Counted from the first letter of the stretch, positions 25,394 through 35,225 are shown. The stretch is 64,000 nt of DNA from Anaerolineales bacterium (GCA_020847435.1 JADLBX010000029.1:1-64000); one strand, 5' to 3'. Made by a program: numbers and translations. Notes: generated by a model from the sequence alone, not told the origin.

Positions 25394-27376
25394 ATGACCA
25401 AGAAACCCATCCGGGGGAAGAAATCCAAGCCTGCACGCAAGCCCGTCAAAAAGACCGTCAAGAAGATAAAAGCCCCGTTCGTGCCGACCAAACTCAAGTT
25501 GGTGCGACCCGTTCCGTCCAACATTGAGATCGCCCAGGCGGCGAAGATCAAACCCATCCTGCAGATCGCGAAAGAGTTGGGCATCCGCGAGAACGAATTG
25601 GAATTGTACGGACCGTATAAAGCGAAGATCAAACTCGAAATCCTCGACCGCCTGAAGAACCGCCCCAACGGAAAATATGTGTGCGTGACCGCCATCACGC
25701 CGACCCCGCTCGGCGAAGGCAAAAGCACGACCACCGTCGGCTTGAGTCAGGCGTTGGGCGCGCATCTCGGCAGGCAAGTGGTCACCGCGATCCGCCAGCC
25801 TTCGCAGGGTCCCACGTTCGGCATCAAAGGCGGCGCGGCGGGCGGCGGCTATTCGCAGGTTATCCCGATGGAAGATTTCAACCTGCACCTCACCGGCGAT
25901 AACCACGCCATCACTGCCGCGAACAACCTCGTCGCCGCGGCGCTGGACGTGCGCGTGATGCACGAAAAACAACAGGACGGGGAAAAGATGTTCAACGCGC
26001 TTTGCCCGCCGGATAAAAAAGGCAACCGCAAATTTTCGCCCACCATGCTCCGCCGATTAAAAAAACTCGGCATCCACAAAACCAACCCGAACGATCTGAC
26101 CGCCGAAGAGCGCATCCGCTTCTCGCGGCTCGATATTGACGAGTCTACGATCACCTGGCGGCGTGTGGTGGACACGAACGACCGGTTCCTGCGCGAGATT
26201 CAAGTGGGGCTTGGCAAAGAAGAAGTGGGCTACGAACACCGTTCCGGCTACGACATCACGGTCGCCTCCGAGATCATGGCGATCCTCGCGCTGACGACCA
26301 GCCTCAAAGATATGCGCGAACGATTCGGCCGCATGGTGGTCGCGACGAGCACACGCGGCGAAGCCGTCACCGTGGAAGACCTCGGCGTGGCGGGCGCGGT
26401 CACCGTGCTGATGAAGGACGCGATCAAACCGAACCTGATGCAGACCCTCGAAGGCAACGCCGCCACGGTTCACGCCGGACCTTTTGCCAACATCGCGCAT
26501 GGCAACAGTTCCATCATCGCCGACATGATCGCCCTCAAACTCGTCGGCAAGGACGGTTTTGTCGTCACCGAATCCGGCTTCGGCGCGGACATCGGCATGG
26601 AAAAATTCTTCAACATCAAGTGCCGCTATTCGGGGCTGACGCCGCAAGTGGTGGTGTTGATCGCCACCGTGCGCGCGCTCAAAATGCACGGCGGCGGACC
26701 GAAAGTGGTGGCTGGCAAACCGCTCGCGCCCGAATATACCGATGAAAATCTCACCTTGCTCAAAGCGGGTCTGCCCAACCTCGAACGGCACATCCAGAAC
26801 GCGCGCAAGTTCGGCGTGAACGTGGTGGTGGCGGTCAACTCGTTCGCCAACGACACCCAAGCCGAAGTGGAACTCATCCGCGACGCCGCGCTGAAGATGG
26901 GCGCGATGGACGCGGTCGTGTCCACGCATTGGGCAGACGGCGGCAAAGGCGCGAAGAAATTGGCGGAAGCGGTGGTGAAAGCCGCCGAGATGCCGAGCGC
27001 CTTCAAATTCCTGTACGATGCGAACCGCCCCATCAAGGAAAAGATCGAAACCATCGCCACGCAGGTCTATCGCGCCGACGGCGTGGATTACACGCCCGAA
27101 GCTGAAGCGCAGATCGAACGCTACACGCGGCTGGGCTTCGACAAACTGCCGATCTGCATGGCGAAGACGCACCTCTCGTTTACGACCGACGCGTCGAAGA
27201 AGAACGCGCCGACGGGCTTCCGCATCACGGTGCGCGAGATCCGCGCGAGCGTGGGCGCAGGCTTCCTCTACCCCATCCTCGGCGACATGCGCACGATGCC
27301 CGGCTTACCCACGCGCCCCGCGTTCTTCGACGTGGATTTGGATTTGAAGACCGGCAAAGTGGTTGGGTTGTTCTAA
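25394..27376 (+). CDS. fhs: Formate--tetrahydrofolate ligase, long form
   Basis: The enzyme makes 10-formyl-THF from formate, THF and ATP. The 660-residue product has the P-loop [20 protein letters not shown], then [59 protein letters not shown] and [13 protein letters not shown]. Bacterial forms are usually about 555 residues. This one carries a Lys-rich N-terminal extension and an extra segment ([39 protein letters not shown]) matching the synthetase domain of eukaryotic C1-THF synthase. A good AAGAGGAG site supports the start. It could handle one-carbon units from the MttB locus. Confidence 0.95.
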   Translation: MTKKPIRGKKSKPARKPVKKTVKKIKAPFVPTKLKLVRPVPSNIEIAQAAKIKPILQIAKELGIRENELELYGPYKAKIKLEILDRLKNRPNGKYVCVTAITPTPLGEGKSTTTVGLSQALGAHLGRQVVTAIRQPSQGPTFGIKGGAAGGGYSQVIPMEDFNLHLTGDNHAITAANNLVAAALDVRVMHEKQQDGEKMFNALCPPDKKGNRKFSPTMLRRLKKLGIHKTNPNDLTAEERIRFSRLDIDESTITWRRVVDTNDRFLREIQVGLGKEEVGYEHRSGYDITVASEIMAILALTTSLKDMRERFGRMVVATSTRGEAVTVEDLGVAGAVTVLMKDAIKPNLMQTLEGNAATVHAGPFANIAHGNSSIIADMIALKLVGKDGFVVTESGFGADIGMEKFFNIKCRYSGLTPQVVVLIATVRALKMHGGGPKVVAGKPLAPEYTDENLTLLKAGLPNLERHIQNARKFGVNVVVAVNSFANDTQAEVELIRDAALKMGAMDAVVSTHWADGGKGAKKLAEAVVKAAEMPSAFKFLYDANRPIKEKIETIATQVYRADGVDYTPEAEAQIERYTRLGFDKLPICMAKTHLSFTTDASKKNAPTGFRITVREIRASVGAGFLYPILGDMRTMPGLPTRPAFFDVDLDLKTGKVVGLF

Positions 27377-27383
27377 TAATACA

Positions 27384-27444
27384 AGCCACAGAGAACACGG
27401 AGACACTGAGATTTAATTCTCAAATTCTCTGTGCTCTCTGTGGC
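27384..27444. repeat. ccacagag inverted repeat
   Basis: agccacagagaacacggaga and ctctgtgctctctgtggct pair around an AT loop between the converging fhs and glycosyltransferase genes. The repeat touches the stop codon of the latter and may act as a bidirectional terminator. Confidence 0.7.
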
Positions 27445-29012
27445 TACTTTTTTTCTGAAACCCTGTAAATCTCCCCCTCCTCGATCTTGACAATTAATTC
27501 CAAGTCGGCGATCTCTTTCAGCAGTTTCGGCGGGACCGCGTTGCGATAAATGCTGTTGGGCAGAATCCAAACGATGTAGCCGGGCTTAGCATGGGGCCAA
27601 CCCGCGTAATTTTTCTCAATTTCGTTCAAATCCATGGTGAACGAACGCGGCATGACTGGCGACTCGCGGCGCGTGAAGAACCACACGCCGTCCGTGTAAT
27701 TGCTGTACAGTGTGGCGGAGGGATTCTCCAACGCGATCTTTTGCATCGCTTTGACGATGGGGTTCTCGTGGAAAGCACGGTTGTTGTACACGTTGTATCC
27801 GCTCGCTTCGCCGTTTTCCATCGAAGCCGAAACGTATTTGACCATGCTCCAGCCCGGATAAACCGCAAGCCAGATGAAGAAAACAACGATTGCCGCTTTT
27901 TGTCCTGCCTGCGAGTTGAATTTCAAGTGAGGCAGAACCAGCGTATCCAGCATGACGAACAGGATCACCAACACCAGCGAAAGCAGACCAACGTAGTACC
28001 GATCCGAGAACAAATCCACGTGGTCTTCGGTGGTGACGGAATACATCAAGCCCAAAATCGTGAGGATGAAAAAAGTCCACGAGACGAAGGGAAGCGGTTG
28101 GAGCATCGTCCGCGCGAAGGATTTCCAATTCTCCCATTTGTTGAGCGCCACAAGGATGACAAGCGCCACAGCCGCGACGATCCACGGGTTGTCGAAAAGC
28201 GGTTGCAGCGCGGGATGATTCGGCAGGAACCAATGCAGAATCTTCGCCAGCGAAAGGCGTAAGTTTTCCAACGGATTGACGATCGAGCCGCTGACGCCCC
28301 AAAATGAGTTGTATTTCCCAAGGTTGTGAAGCCCGACCCACAAAGCGATGGGAAGGATGGAGAGCGCGCCGAAGAGCGCCGCTTCACGCATCCCGCGCCA
28401 CAGTTTTTCACGGTGAGCATACAGGATGAACAATCCGCCGGCGGCGATGAGACTCGCGCCGAGATAACGTTGCAACGGCGCGAGCGCCGACATGACAGCC
28501 ATCCACCAAAAGACGCGGCGTGAGCGAGTCTGCAAATAGTCCGCGCTTGCGAGCAGGAAGATCATCGAGAATGTGACGAACAACGGCTCGGAGGAGATGT
28601 TGGCGTGGATGCGCAGCGCCATGTCGGAGGCGAGGATGAACAAACCGCCGAGATAAATGTACAACGGCTGGTCGCGGAAGGCATAGACCAACAGCGCGCC
28701 ATGCAAAAAAATGTTGAACGCGAAGAGGACGATGTTCAGCCAGCCGCCCGCGTAAAGCACGTCCAAGCCGGTGAGCGCGCTCACGCCCGCGATCGCCAAC
28801 GGATACAGTGGGGGCCACCACAACAGCGGACGCCCGGTGTGATCGAAGAAGCCTTTGCCGTCCAGCAGGTTTTGAGCAACGGACAAATATTTCGTCGCGT
28901 CCGCCGACACGCCGGGACCGTATTGCGACGTGACCAGCGCGGCGACGAACGCGCCGCCGAGCGAGAGGAGCGCCAAAAACCGAATGTATCTTCGATCCAT
29001 TGAAAAATTCAT
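27444..29012 (-). CDS. Integral membrane glycosyltransferase (GT-C, ArnT/PMT-like)
   Basis: The 522-residue product has about eleven hydrophobic helices. Its first loop (GPGVSADATKYLSVAQNLLD) carries the acidic residue expected of the GT-C catalytic site, and FFDHTGRPLLWWPPLYPLAI follows. The soluble C-terminal part ends LELIVKIEEGEIYRVSE. It likely transfers a sugar from a polyprenyl-phosphate donor outside the membrane; the acceptor is unknown. The ATG at 29012 lies 6 nt after a minus-strand TATAAT shared with the divergent amidase gene. Confidence 0.8.
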   Translation of the reverse strand: MNFSMDRRYIRFLALLSLGGAFVAALVTSQYGPGVSADATKYLSVAQNLLDGKGFFDHTGRPLLWWPPLYPLAIAGVSALTGLDVLYAGGWLNIVLFAFNIFLHGALLVYAFRDQPLYIYLGGLFILASDMALRIHANISSEPLFVTFSMIFLLASADYLQTRSRRVFWWMAVMSALAPLQRYLGASLIAAGGLFILYAHREKLWRGMREAALFGALSILPIALWVGLHNLGKYNSFWGVSGSIVNPLENLRLSLAKILHWFLPNHPALQPLFDNPWIVAAVALVILVALNKWENWKSFARTMLQPLPFVSWTFFILTILGLMYSVTTEDHVDLFSDRYYVGLLSLVLVILFVMLDTLVLPHLKFNSQAGQKAAIVVFFIWLAVYPGWSMVKYVSASMENGEASGYNVYNNRAFHENPIVKAMQKIALENPSATLYSNYTDGVWFFTRRESPVMPRSFTMDLNEIEKNYAGWPHAKPGYIVWILPNSIYRNAVPPKLLKEIADLELIVKIEEGEIYRVSEKK

Positions 29013-29017
29013 CTTTT

Positions 29018-29027
29018 CATTATAATG
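29018..29027. promoter_or_regulatory. Palindromic bidirectional -10 (cattataatg)
   Basis: The palindrome holds TATAAT on both strands (plus 29021-29026, minus 29024-29019). It lies 6 nt from the minus ATG at 29012 and 7 nt from the plus ATG at 29034. Possible -35 boxes sit symmetrically at 29000-29005 (TTGAAA, plus) and 29045-29040 (TTGTGA, minus), each with a short 15-bp spacer. Confidence 0.65.
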
Positions 29028-29033
29028 GACGAC

Positions 29034-30422
29034 ATGGATTCACAACCTCGCCTCACCATCGCAGATGCGCTCGCATTGCTCCGCGCGCGCAAACTTTCCG
29101 CCGAAGAATTGACGAATGCCTGCCTCGAACGCATCGAGCGCCTCAACCCCGCCCTCAAGGCGTTTATTACAGTCAGCGCTAAACCAGCCGCAGTCAGCCA
29201 ACAAGTGCAGACGAAAGGCGTGACCGCCTCGCTGGCAAATTCCCTGCGCGGCATCCCCATCGCGGTCAAAGATCTGTTCGACACGGCGGGCATCCGCACC
29301 ACCGCAGGCTCGAAGTTTTTTGCAGACCATGTCCCGGCGCAAGACGCGTTTGTCGTTGAAAAACTCAAACTCGCGGGCGCGAACCTCATCGGCAAGACGA
29401 ATACGCACGAGATCGCACTCGGCGTGACCGGGGATAACCCGCACTTCGGCACGGCGCGCAACCCGTGGGACACCAACCGCATCCCCGGCGGATCGTCCAG
29501 CGGGTCGGCAATCGCGGTGGCGACCGGTATGGCGCTGGGCGCGCTCGGCACCGACACGGGCGGTTCGATCCGCATCCCGGCGGCGTTGTGCGGCGTGGTG
29601 GGCTTCAAACCCACCTTCGGGCGCGTCAGCGCGCGCGGCGTCTTCCCCCTGTCGTGGAATCTCGACCACGTCGGACCCATCGTCCCGTCGGTGAAAGACG
29701 CGGCGTTGCTGATGCTGGTCATCTCCGCCTACGACGCGCTCGACCCGGCGTCCATCAAAATGTTGCCCGGCGATTATCTCGGTCACCTCACCGACGAAAT
29801 GGACGGCAGGAAGATCGCGTTCGCGGTCGGCGAGTACGTCGAAAGCGCGGATGCGGAAGTTTTGCAGGCGGCGCTCGAAGCCGCGCGTATCTTCGAGAAA
29901 ATGGGCTGTCGGATCGAAGAGGTGAACATGGACTGGCTGCGCGAGGCGGCGTTTGCAAATAAAGTGATGACCCAAGCCGACGGCGCGGCGGTGCATCGCG
30001 ACCGTTTGCGCGAACGCCCCGATTGGTTCGGCGAGGACGTGCGGCGCAGGCTCGCCGACGGCGCCAACACCACTTCCACCGAGTACGCGCTGGCGCGGCG
30101 GACGCAGACCGAAATGCGGAAACGCTTCGAGACGTTCTTCGAATCATACGACTTGCTATTCCTCCCCACCACGCCGATACCCGCGCCGACGATTCGCGGA
30201 CACGACGCGGTCGAACAAGCCGCGCGTTTGACGCGCTTCACCGCGCCGTTCAACCTCACGGGTCTGCCTGCCTTGTCCATCCCCAGCGGATTCACACGGG
30301 ACAGGTTGCCCATCGGCTTGCAGATCGTGGCGCGCGCCTGGGCAGACGCGAAAACGCTCAACGCCGGTTACGCCTTCGAGCAGGCGACCGAGTGGAAGTA
30401 TCGAACTCCAACCCTACAATAA
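29034..30422 (+). CDS. Amidase-signature family amidase (GatA-like)
   Basis: From ATG 29034 the product is 462 residues; an ATG at 29025 is also possible but overlaps the -10 box. It has the Ser-cisSer-Lys triad blocks: IPIAVKDLFDTAGIRTTAGS (catalytic Lys), RIPGGSSSGSAIAVATGMA and GTDTGGSIRIPAALCG (nucleophile Ser in GGSIRIP). No gatB/gatC neighbours are seen, so a general amidase is as likely as a tRNA-amidotransferase subunit. The terminator is at 30421-30453. Confidence 0.9.
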   Translation: MDSQPRLTIADALALLRARKLSAEELTNACLERIERLNPALKAFITVSAKPAAVSQQVQTKGVTASLANSLRGIPIAVKDLFDTAGIRTTAGSKFFADHVPAQDAFVVEKLKLAGANLIGKTNTHEIALGVTGDNPHFGTARNPWDTNRIPGGSSSGSAIAVATGMALGALGTDTGGSIRIPAALCGVVGFKPTFGRVSARGVFPLSWNLDHVGPIVPSVKDAALLMLVISAYDALDPASIKMLPGDYLGHLTDEMDGRKIAFAVGEYVESADAEVLQAALEAARIFEKMGCRIEEVNMDWLREAAFANKVMTQADGAAVHRDRLRERPDWFGEDVRRRLADGANTTSTEYALARRTQTEMRKRFETFFESYDLLFLPTTPIPAPTIRGHDAVEQAARLTRFTAPFNLTGLPALSIPSGFTRDRLPIGLQIVARAWADAKTLNAGYAFEQATEWKYRTPTLQ

Positions 30423-30453
30423 CAAACTGCCCCAACATCTGGGGCAGTTTGTT
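30421..30453. terminator. Amidase terminator
   Basis: aacaaactgcccca and tggggcagtttgtt form a 14-bp stem with a 5-nt loop overlapping the amidase stop codon. The A/T-ended arms allow it to stop the converging gene at 30478 too. Confidence 0.85.
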
Positions 30454-30477
30454 CCTTGCTGTAAAAAGATAGATGAT

Positions 30478-31149
30478 CTATGGGCACGCATCGTAATAAT
30501 AGGCGTCACCTGGGCGAGTGAAGGAACATGCAGGGCTGTTTGGCATGAACTTATAATTGTAAGTGTTGTACCACTCCGGATTCCAGTATTCGATGATATC
30601 TCCGTAATTGGCGGGATCCGACTGGCAATTGTCACCTATATAAGACCATGAGCTTCGAGTAGCCAAATCCAAATCGTACACTCCGTAGCAATATTCCGTC
30701 GGTTCCGAGGGTGGTTCTGAAGGTGGTTCCGAAGGCGGTTCCGAAGGCGGTTCTGAAGGCGGTTCTGAAGGCGGCGCTTCAGCTACTGTCACAGAAATGC
30801 CTGAGGGTCTCGGGGTGTAAGGAAGGACATACGTCCAAAAGAGGAGCCCGTTAAAGGTCACCACAACATACCCCTGCACCATACGCGAGGTGATACAACG
30901 GACCGTTTCCGCATCCTCTTGTGTACAATCGAGAACGTAATCGCCGCCATTGACGACATGCACCGAGCCTGTCAACCGGGGACCGAAGAACTCACCGGTG
31001 ACATGAAATACAAAAACCGTGCCGCCGGCATGAGCCTCAGCGGAGACCAGGCTGAGAACGGAACGCGCGGAGGGCGCGGCAGAAACGACGCCGCTGGACA
31101 TAATCAACAAAGACAATGCAGCAAAAAACGCGAGCAAATTCTTTTTCAT
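30478..31149 (-). CDS. Secreted protein with Ser-Glu-Pro-Pro repeat
   Basis: The 223-residue form starts at MKKNLLAFFAALSLLIMSSG, a signal peptide ending near VVSAA, with AAGGAG upstream. A beta-rich domain (SAEAHAGGTVFVFHVTGEFF, GSVHVVNGGDYVLDCTQEDA) is joined by six PPSE units to a C-terminal domain with four Cys (EYCYGVYDLDL, DNCQSD, PACSFTR, YYDACP). The repeat is a 12-base tandem. A minus-strand neighbour of another secreted protein (31336). Function unknown. Confidence 0.75.
   Translation of the reverse strand: MKKNLLAFFAALSLLIMSSGVVSAAPSARSVLSLVSAEAHAGGTVFVFHVTGEFFGPRLTGSVHVVNGGDYVLDCTQEDAETVRCITSRMVQGYVVVTFNGLLFWTYVLPYTPRPSGISVTVAEAPPSEPPSEPPSEPPSEPPSEPPSEPTEYCYGVYDLDLATRSSWSYIGDNCQSDPANYGDIIEYWNPEWYNTYNYKFMPNSPACSFTRPGDAYYYDACP
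30703..30772. repeat. 12-bp tandem repeat encoding PPSE units
   Basis: ggttctgaaggc-type units repeat about six times with small changes (ggttcc/ggttct, gagggt/gaaggc). They encode the flexible linker of the secreted protein; copy number is likely to vary between strains. Confidence 0.8.
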
Positions 31150-31305
31150 CTTTTTTCTACTCCTTGGTAAATTCGGCGCCCGGCAACACCGGGTTTCATG
31201 CAAACTAGACCTCCCCATTGACGGAAAGTTACACAGGAATTCCACCCTGTCCTGCAAGACGCGCGGCTAGCGCACTTCCCCGATCGTTGATGCAGACCAA
31301 GAAAC

Positions 31306-31331
31306 AAGCCCTCGCTTTTCAGCGAGGGCTT
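31306..31331 (-). terminator. Terminator of the FGE-like lipoprotein gene
   Basis: aagccctcgct and agcgagggctt pair over 11 bp with a 4-nt loop, just past the stop of the minus-strand gene at 31336. Confidence 0.85.
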
Positions 31332-31335
31332 GACG

Positions 31336-32916
31336 TTATGGGCAGGCAGAGTTCGTGTAAATACATGAACAAGTATTTGGACAATACTTCTCCCAAGTCT
31401 GACAAGTTACAGGCTGACAAGCATTTTCATCGTCATCGCCCGGCGGTCTGGTTGGGATAATGCAATTCGGCACGCTCACATCCTTCACCACTGAAACAAT
31501 GCCCTGCGCGGGGTATGGGACGCAGGCATTCTTCGCCGCCAGATAATACGTCCCCACCGGGCATTGCGGCAAAGGCACAACCGCATCCTGCCCCGGCGCA
31601 GCGGAACAACATTGGCTGACGGGATCATAGTTGAAGCCCGGCAGGCACTGTCCCTGCCCGCCTTGCGAAACGCATTGGTTACCTTGTTGTTGAAACCCCG
31701 GAGGGCAAGCCGGATTGCCCGGCAACGCCTGCTGGCAGTCGGCTTTGATCGAAACCGTCGTCGAGGACAGGCAGTTATATTGACCCGGATTACCCGTCGG
31801 CGCACAACCGCCCGCATCCACCGCCGCGCCGGGCGGACCGCTGAAATTCACATTCGCCGACCCCACCGTCTCAACGCACAACGGCACAACTTGAATCCCC
31901 ACCTTGGGGCAAGTCTCTGAAGGCGCCCCCCCGCCCGCGGAGGCGCCGGGGTTCGCGTCCTGCCCATACACCATCAACGCGGTGCAGGTCGGTGCGAAAT
32001 AGGTCGGGTCTTCCACCACACACCGGAAACCGAGGTCCTCCAGTTGGAGGACCGGGTTGAAGGCGAAGCGCCGCGCCGATTCGCTCTCGTAGGCTGGGGA
32101 GGTGTAACCGCTCGAACGGACGGAGCGCGTACTCCCCAGGTCCGGTCCGAGCGGGTCTTCCGCAGGCGATTCCAAATAATAGTTTTTCGCGTACCAATCC
32201 GCCACCCATTCGTAGGCGTTGCCTGCCATATCAAGCGCTTCGTAATAACTCTTGCCCGCCGGGTGATCAACCACCGAGGTGGTTTCGTATTCGCACGGAC
32301 CGAAGTTGGCAAGGTCGCAGGCTGGCGACGCATCGCCCCATGGGTAAATATTTCCATCGGGTCCGCGTGCGGCTTTCTCCCATTCGGCTTCGGTCGGCAA
32401 ACGTCCATGCACAAACGAACAATACGCCGCGGCTTGATCGTAATTCACGCCGGTCACCGGATGGTTCGCCTTCAACGGGTCGCCATACCCGGCGTTCTTC
32501 CCCGTATTCGGCGGGTTACATTTGCCCAACGCCACACAAAACGCAAATTGCGAATTGGTCACCTTCGCGCGATACATCCAAAAATCGCTCACGGTCACTT
32601 CATGCTCGGGGTTATCGGCGCCGCCATGCCCCATAATGAACGGACCGCCCGGCACCGCCACCAGCACACTCCCATCCACATACAGGAATTGCGAACCCAC
32701 CTCCATCGGAGGTCCGCTCAGGTCGGGGATCGGGACCAGGGTTGGAGATTCTACCGGCTGGATGGGTACCTCCGTGATGACCGGCGGTTCAGTCTCGACG
32801 GGCGGCTGGGTCGCGCTCCCCGGCGTTTGCGCGGCGGGGACTACGCCCAAATTACAGCCAGCCAACATCAGCGCCGCAATACCGAACAGGGAAACGATCA
32901 GGTTCAATTTCTTCAT
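31336..32916 (-). CDS. Lipoprotein with FGE/SUMF1-like domain and Cys-rich tail
   Basis: The 526-residue product starts with a lipoprotein signal (LFGIAALMLAGCNLG), then a Pro/Thr/Val linker. The FGE-sulfatase domain shows VPGGPFIMGHGGADNPEHEV, GRLPTEAEWEKAARGPDG, ALDMAGNAYEWVADW and LEDLGFRCV. The C-terminal strand segment (VRSSGYTSPAYESESARRFA) lacks the CxxxxC copper pair of true formylglycine-generating enzymes, so it is probably not one. The last 190 residues are Cys-rich (ACPPGFQQQGNQCVSQ, CQTWEKYCPNTCSCIYTNSA). It is likely a surface-binding protein. AAGGAAG precedes the start. Confidence 0.85.
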   Translation of the reverse strand: MKKLNLIVSLFGIAALMLAGCNLGVVPAAQTPGSATQPPVETEPPVITEVPIQPVESPTLVPIPDLSGPPMEVGSQFLYVDGSVLVAVPGGPFIMGHGGADNPEHEVTVSDFWMYRAKVTNSQFAFCVALGKCNPPNTGKNAGYGDPLKANHPVTGVNYDQAAAYCSFVHGRLPTEAEWEKAARGPDGNIYPWGDASPACDLANFGPCEYETTSVVDHPAGKSYYEALDMAGNAYEWVADWYAKNYYLESPAEDPLGPDLGSTRSVRSSGYTSPAYESESARRFAFNPVLQLEDLGFRCVVEDPTYFAPTCTALMVYGQDANPGASAGGGAPSETCPKVGIQVVPLCVETVGSANVNFSGPPGAAVDAGGCAPTGNPGQYNCLSSTTVSIKADCQQALPGNPACPPGFQQQGNQCVSQGGQGQCLPGFNYDPVSQCCSAAPGQDAVVPLPQCPVGTYYLAAKNACVPYPAQGIVSVVKDVSVPNCIIPTRPPGDDDENACQPVTCQTWEKYCPNTCSCIYTNSACP

Positions 32917-33388
32917 GGGAGGACTTCCTTGGCAAAGTGTGAGGTCACGGTCAATCCAATTATCAGCGCTTCACGAAAGTTCGGGCGACAGTTCGATCCG
33001 CTTGGCAAACCGTGCCGCCTGCCTTGACGCAGTGCAACTGCGCCAAGAACCTGTTCTCGTGATCTACTGATTATACAAAGCCACCCAAAAACCGAACCCT
33101 TACAAATGGGTGATGAACGCACGCGTCGGGCAAGTCAAGCCCCCAGCCCAAATGCAAGTACATTTTGCTCACCAGAAATGCTTCAACACAATGAGCGAAA
33201 TCCGCGACCAAACTTCATCAATTTCTTTGCTTGCAGCGTTAGAAATGGGAGAGTCAAAAAGAGACTATAAGTCATCTCAAAAAATGTCATACTGAGCGGA
33301 GCGAAGCATCTCTACCGTAAAAGTAAGAGACTCTTCGGTCGCAAAAACCGCCCCCTCAGAGCGGCATGATGTTTTTTAGACAGGTTGA
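32917..33388. other. Gene-free stretch of 472 bases
   Basis: No credible coding region is seen. The left part should hold the promoter of the minus-strand lipoprotein gene. The right part (33284-33375) holds a dispersed repeat (tgtcatactgagcggagcga then agcatctct). The short frame at 33110 has no ribosome site and no recognisable product. Confidence 0.6.
33284..33375. repeat. Dispersed repeat (tcatactgagcggagcgaag)
   Basis: tcatactgagcggagcgaag followed by catctct and, inverted, agagactcttcggtcgc matches the structure of the repeat inside the S9 peptidase (tgagcg...gaag...ctc). It lies downstream of the mutase gene stop. Confidence 0.6.
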
Positions 33389-35041
33389 CTAAAACCCCTG
33401 CGCCACATACTCGCCCCACACGGACCGGAGCGCGTTGCAAATCTCGCCGAGCGTGAGATCATTCTCAACGCATTCGATGAACAGCGGCATCAGGTTCTCG
33501 GTCCGGCGCGCGGCGGATTTCAATTTATCGAGCAACTCCTCCACAAGTTTCTGGTCTCTAGCCTCTCTTAATTTCCTCAACCTCTCCCGCGCCGACGCTT
33601 CGATGACGGGGTCAACCTTCAACCGTTCCAGCGTCAAATCTTCCTCCACTTGAAATTGATTGACGCCCACAACGATCTGTTCCTTCTTCTCGATCGCTTG
33701 TTGCGCCGCATACGCCGCGTTTTGAATTTCGCTTTGCATGTATCCTTGTTCGGTGGCTTGCAACGCGCCGCCCAGGTCGTCAATTTTGGAAATATATTCC
33801 TGCGCGCCTTTTTCGATCTCATCGGTGAAATATTCGATCAGGTACGACCCCGCCAGCGGATCCACCGAGTCTGCCACGCCGGATTCGTAGGCAAGAATCT
33901 GCTGTGTGCGGAGGGCGACGCGCACGGCTTTCTCGGTGGGAAGCCACAACGCCTCGTCCATCGAGTTGGTGTGCAAACTTTGCGTCCCGCCAAGGACGGC
34001 AGACAACGCCTGCACGGTCACGCGCACCACGTTGTTTTCAGGCTGTTGCGCGGTGAGGGTCGAGCCTGCGGTTTGGGTGTGGAATCGAAGTTGCCACGAG
34101 GCTGGCTTCTGCGCTTTGAAGCGTTCGCGCATGATTCTTGCCCAAAGCCTGCGCGCGGCGCGGAACTTTGCCACCTCTTCCAAAAAGTTGTTGTGCGCGT
34201 TGAAGAAGAACGAGAGTTGACCGGCAAACTCGTCCACGTTCAAGCCGGCTTTCAGCGCGGCTTCCACGTAGGCGATCCCGTTGGCAAGCGTGAACGCCAC
34301 CTCCTGCACCGCCGTCGAGCCGGCTTCGCGCATGTGATAGCCTGAGATCGAGATCGTGTTCCAGTTCGGAACTTCTTTCTCGCAGAACGAGAAAATGTCG
34401 GTGATGAGGCGCATCGAAGGCGCGGGCGGGAAGATGTAGGTGCCGCGCGCCACGTATTCTTTGAGGATGTCGTTCTGAATTGTGCCGCGTAGTTTGCTCA
34501 CGTCTGCCCCCTGGCGCTTTGCCACCGCGATATACATTGCCAGCAAAACACCGGCGGGCGCGTTGATCGTCATCGAGGTTGAGACGCTTTCCAACGGAAT
34601 ATTTTTGAACAAAACTTCCATGTCGTGAACGGAGGAGATCGAAACGCCGACCTTGCCCACCTCGCCGTGTGCGATGGGGTCGTCCGCGTCGTAGCCGATC
34701 TGCGTCGGCAGGTCGAAGGCGACGGACAAGCCGGTTTGTCCGTTTTGCAGAAGATACCGGTAACGTTGGTTGGTCTCTTCGGCTGTGCCAAAGCCCGCGT
34801 ACTGGCGCATCGTCCAAAAGCGCGAACGATACATCGTCGGTTGGACGCCGCGCGTGAAGGGGTATTCGCCGGGGAAGCCGAGGCGGTCGGGGTAGGGCGC
34901 ATCAGCCTCACCCGGAAGAGAGAGGCGGGGCGCTTCAAGCCCGGAAGAGGTGGTGAAGCGTTCGCGTCGTTCTTTGAATTTATCCAACGATTTTTGGAGG
35001 GTGTTTTCCTGCCATTTTTTGTAACGCGCCTGGATGTTCAT
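33389..35041 (-). CDS. Methylmalonyl-CoA mutase, large (catalytic) subunit
   Basis: The 550-residue form starts at [20 protein letters not shown] with GGAGG just upstream. It contains [80 protein letters not shown] and [20 protein letters not shown], all core blocks of the alpha chain. The protein ends before the B12-binding domain, so a separate small subunit is needed and is not in this window. It interconverts methylmalonyl- and succinyl-CoA using adenosylcobalamin. Related acyl-CoA mutases are possible. Confidence 0.93.
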   Translation of the reverse strand: MNIQARYKKWQENTLQKSLDKFKERRERFTTSSGLEAPRLSLPGEADAPYPDRLGFPGEYPFTRGVQPTMYRSRFWTMRQYAGFGTAEETNQRYRYLLQNGQTGLSVAFDLPTQIGYDADDPIAHGEVGKVGVSISSVHDMEVLFKNIPLESVSTSMTINAPAGVLLAMYIAVAKRQGADVSKLRGTIQNDILKEYVARGTYIFPPAPSMRLITDIFSFCEKEVPNWNTISISGYHMREAGSTAVQEVAFTLANGIAYVEAALKAGLNVDEFAGQLSFFFNAHNNFLEEVAKFRAARRLWARIMRERFKAQKPASWQLRFHTQTAGSTLTAQQPENNVVRVTVQALSAVLGGTQSLHTNSMDEALWLPTEKAVRVALRTQQILAYESGVADSVDPLAGSYLIEYFTDEIEKGAQEYISKIDDLGGALQATEQGYMQSEIQNAAYAAQQAIEKKEQIVVGVNQFQVEEDLTLERLKVDPVIEASARERLRKLREARDQKLVEELLDKLKSAARRTENLMPLFIECVENDLTLGEICNALRSVWGEYVAQGF

Positions 35042-35225
35042 GCTGCCTCCGCTTGTGTATCCTTCAAACCAAGTATACAGCAAACAAATGACAATGACAT
35101 ACTGTAGGAAATCTTCAAAGAAATTATTTGATTTCCTGAAACGAAAGCGCTACACTGCCGTAGAAATATACAGCATCGTTGATCCCTTTCCATTGCTCAT
35201 GCAAGGCAATCACGGAGATTCTTTT

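Noticed and set aside
24824..25972. 382-residue reverse frame across the IPK and fhs genes
   Set aside because: It spans two genes with strong protein family matches on the other strand and has no recognisable domain.
27591..28262. 223-residue forward frame
   Set aside because: Antisense to the membrane glycosyltransferase at 27444, Arg/His-rich as expected of a shadow, and without a ribosome site.
29025..29033. Upstream ATG (29025) as amidase start
   Set aside because: It overlaps the TATAAT box itself, so the transcript would begin after it; the ATG at 29034 fits better.
32044..33027. 327-residue forward frame
   Set aside because: Antisense to the FGE-like lipoprotein; composition (Arg/His-rich) is that of a shadow frame.
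33110..33295. 61-residue forward frame
   Set aside because: No ribosome site, no recognisable family, and it ends inside a dispersed repeat.
35042..35225. Cobalamin riboswitch before the mutase gene
   Set aside because: The spacer is too short and lacks the B12-box sequence.
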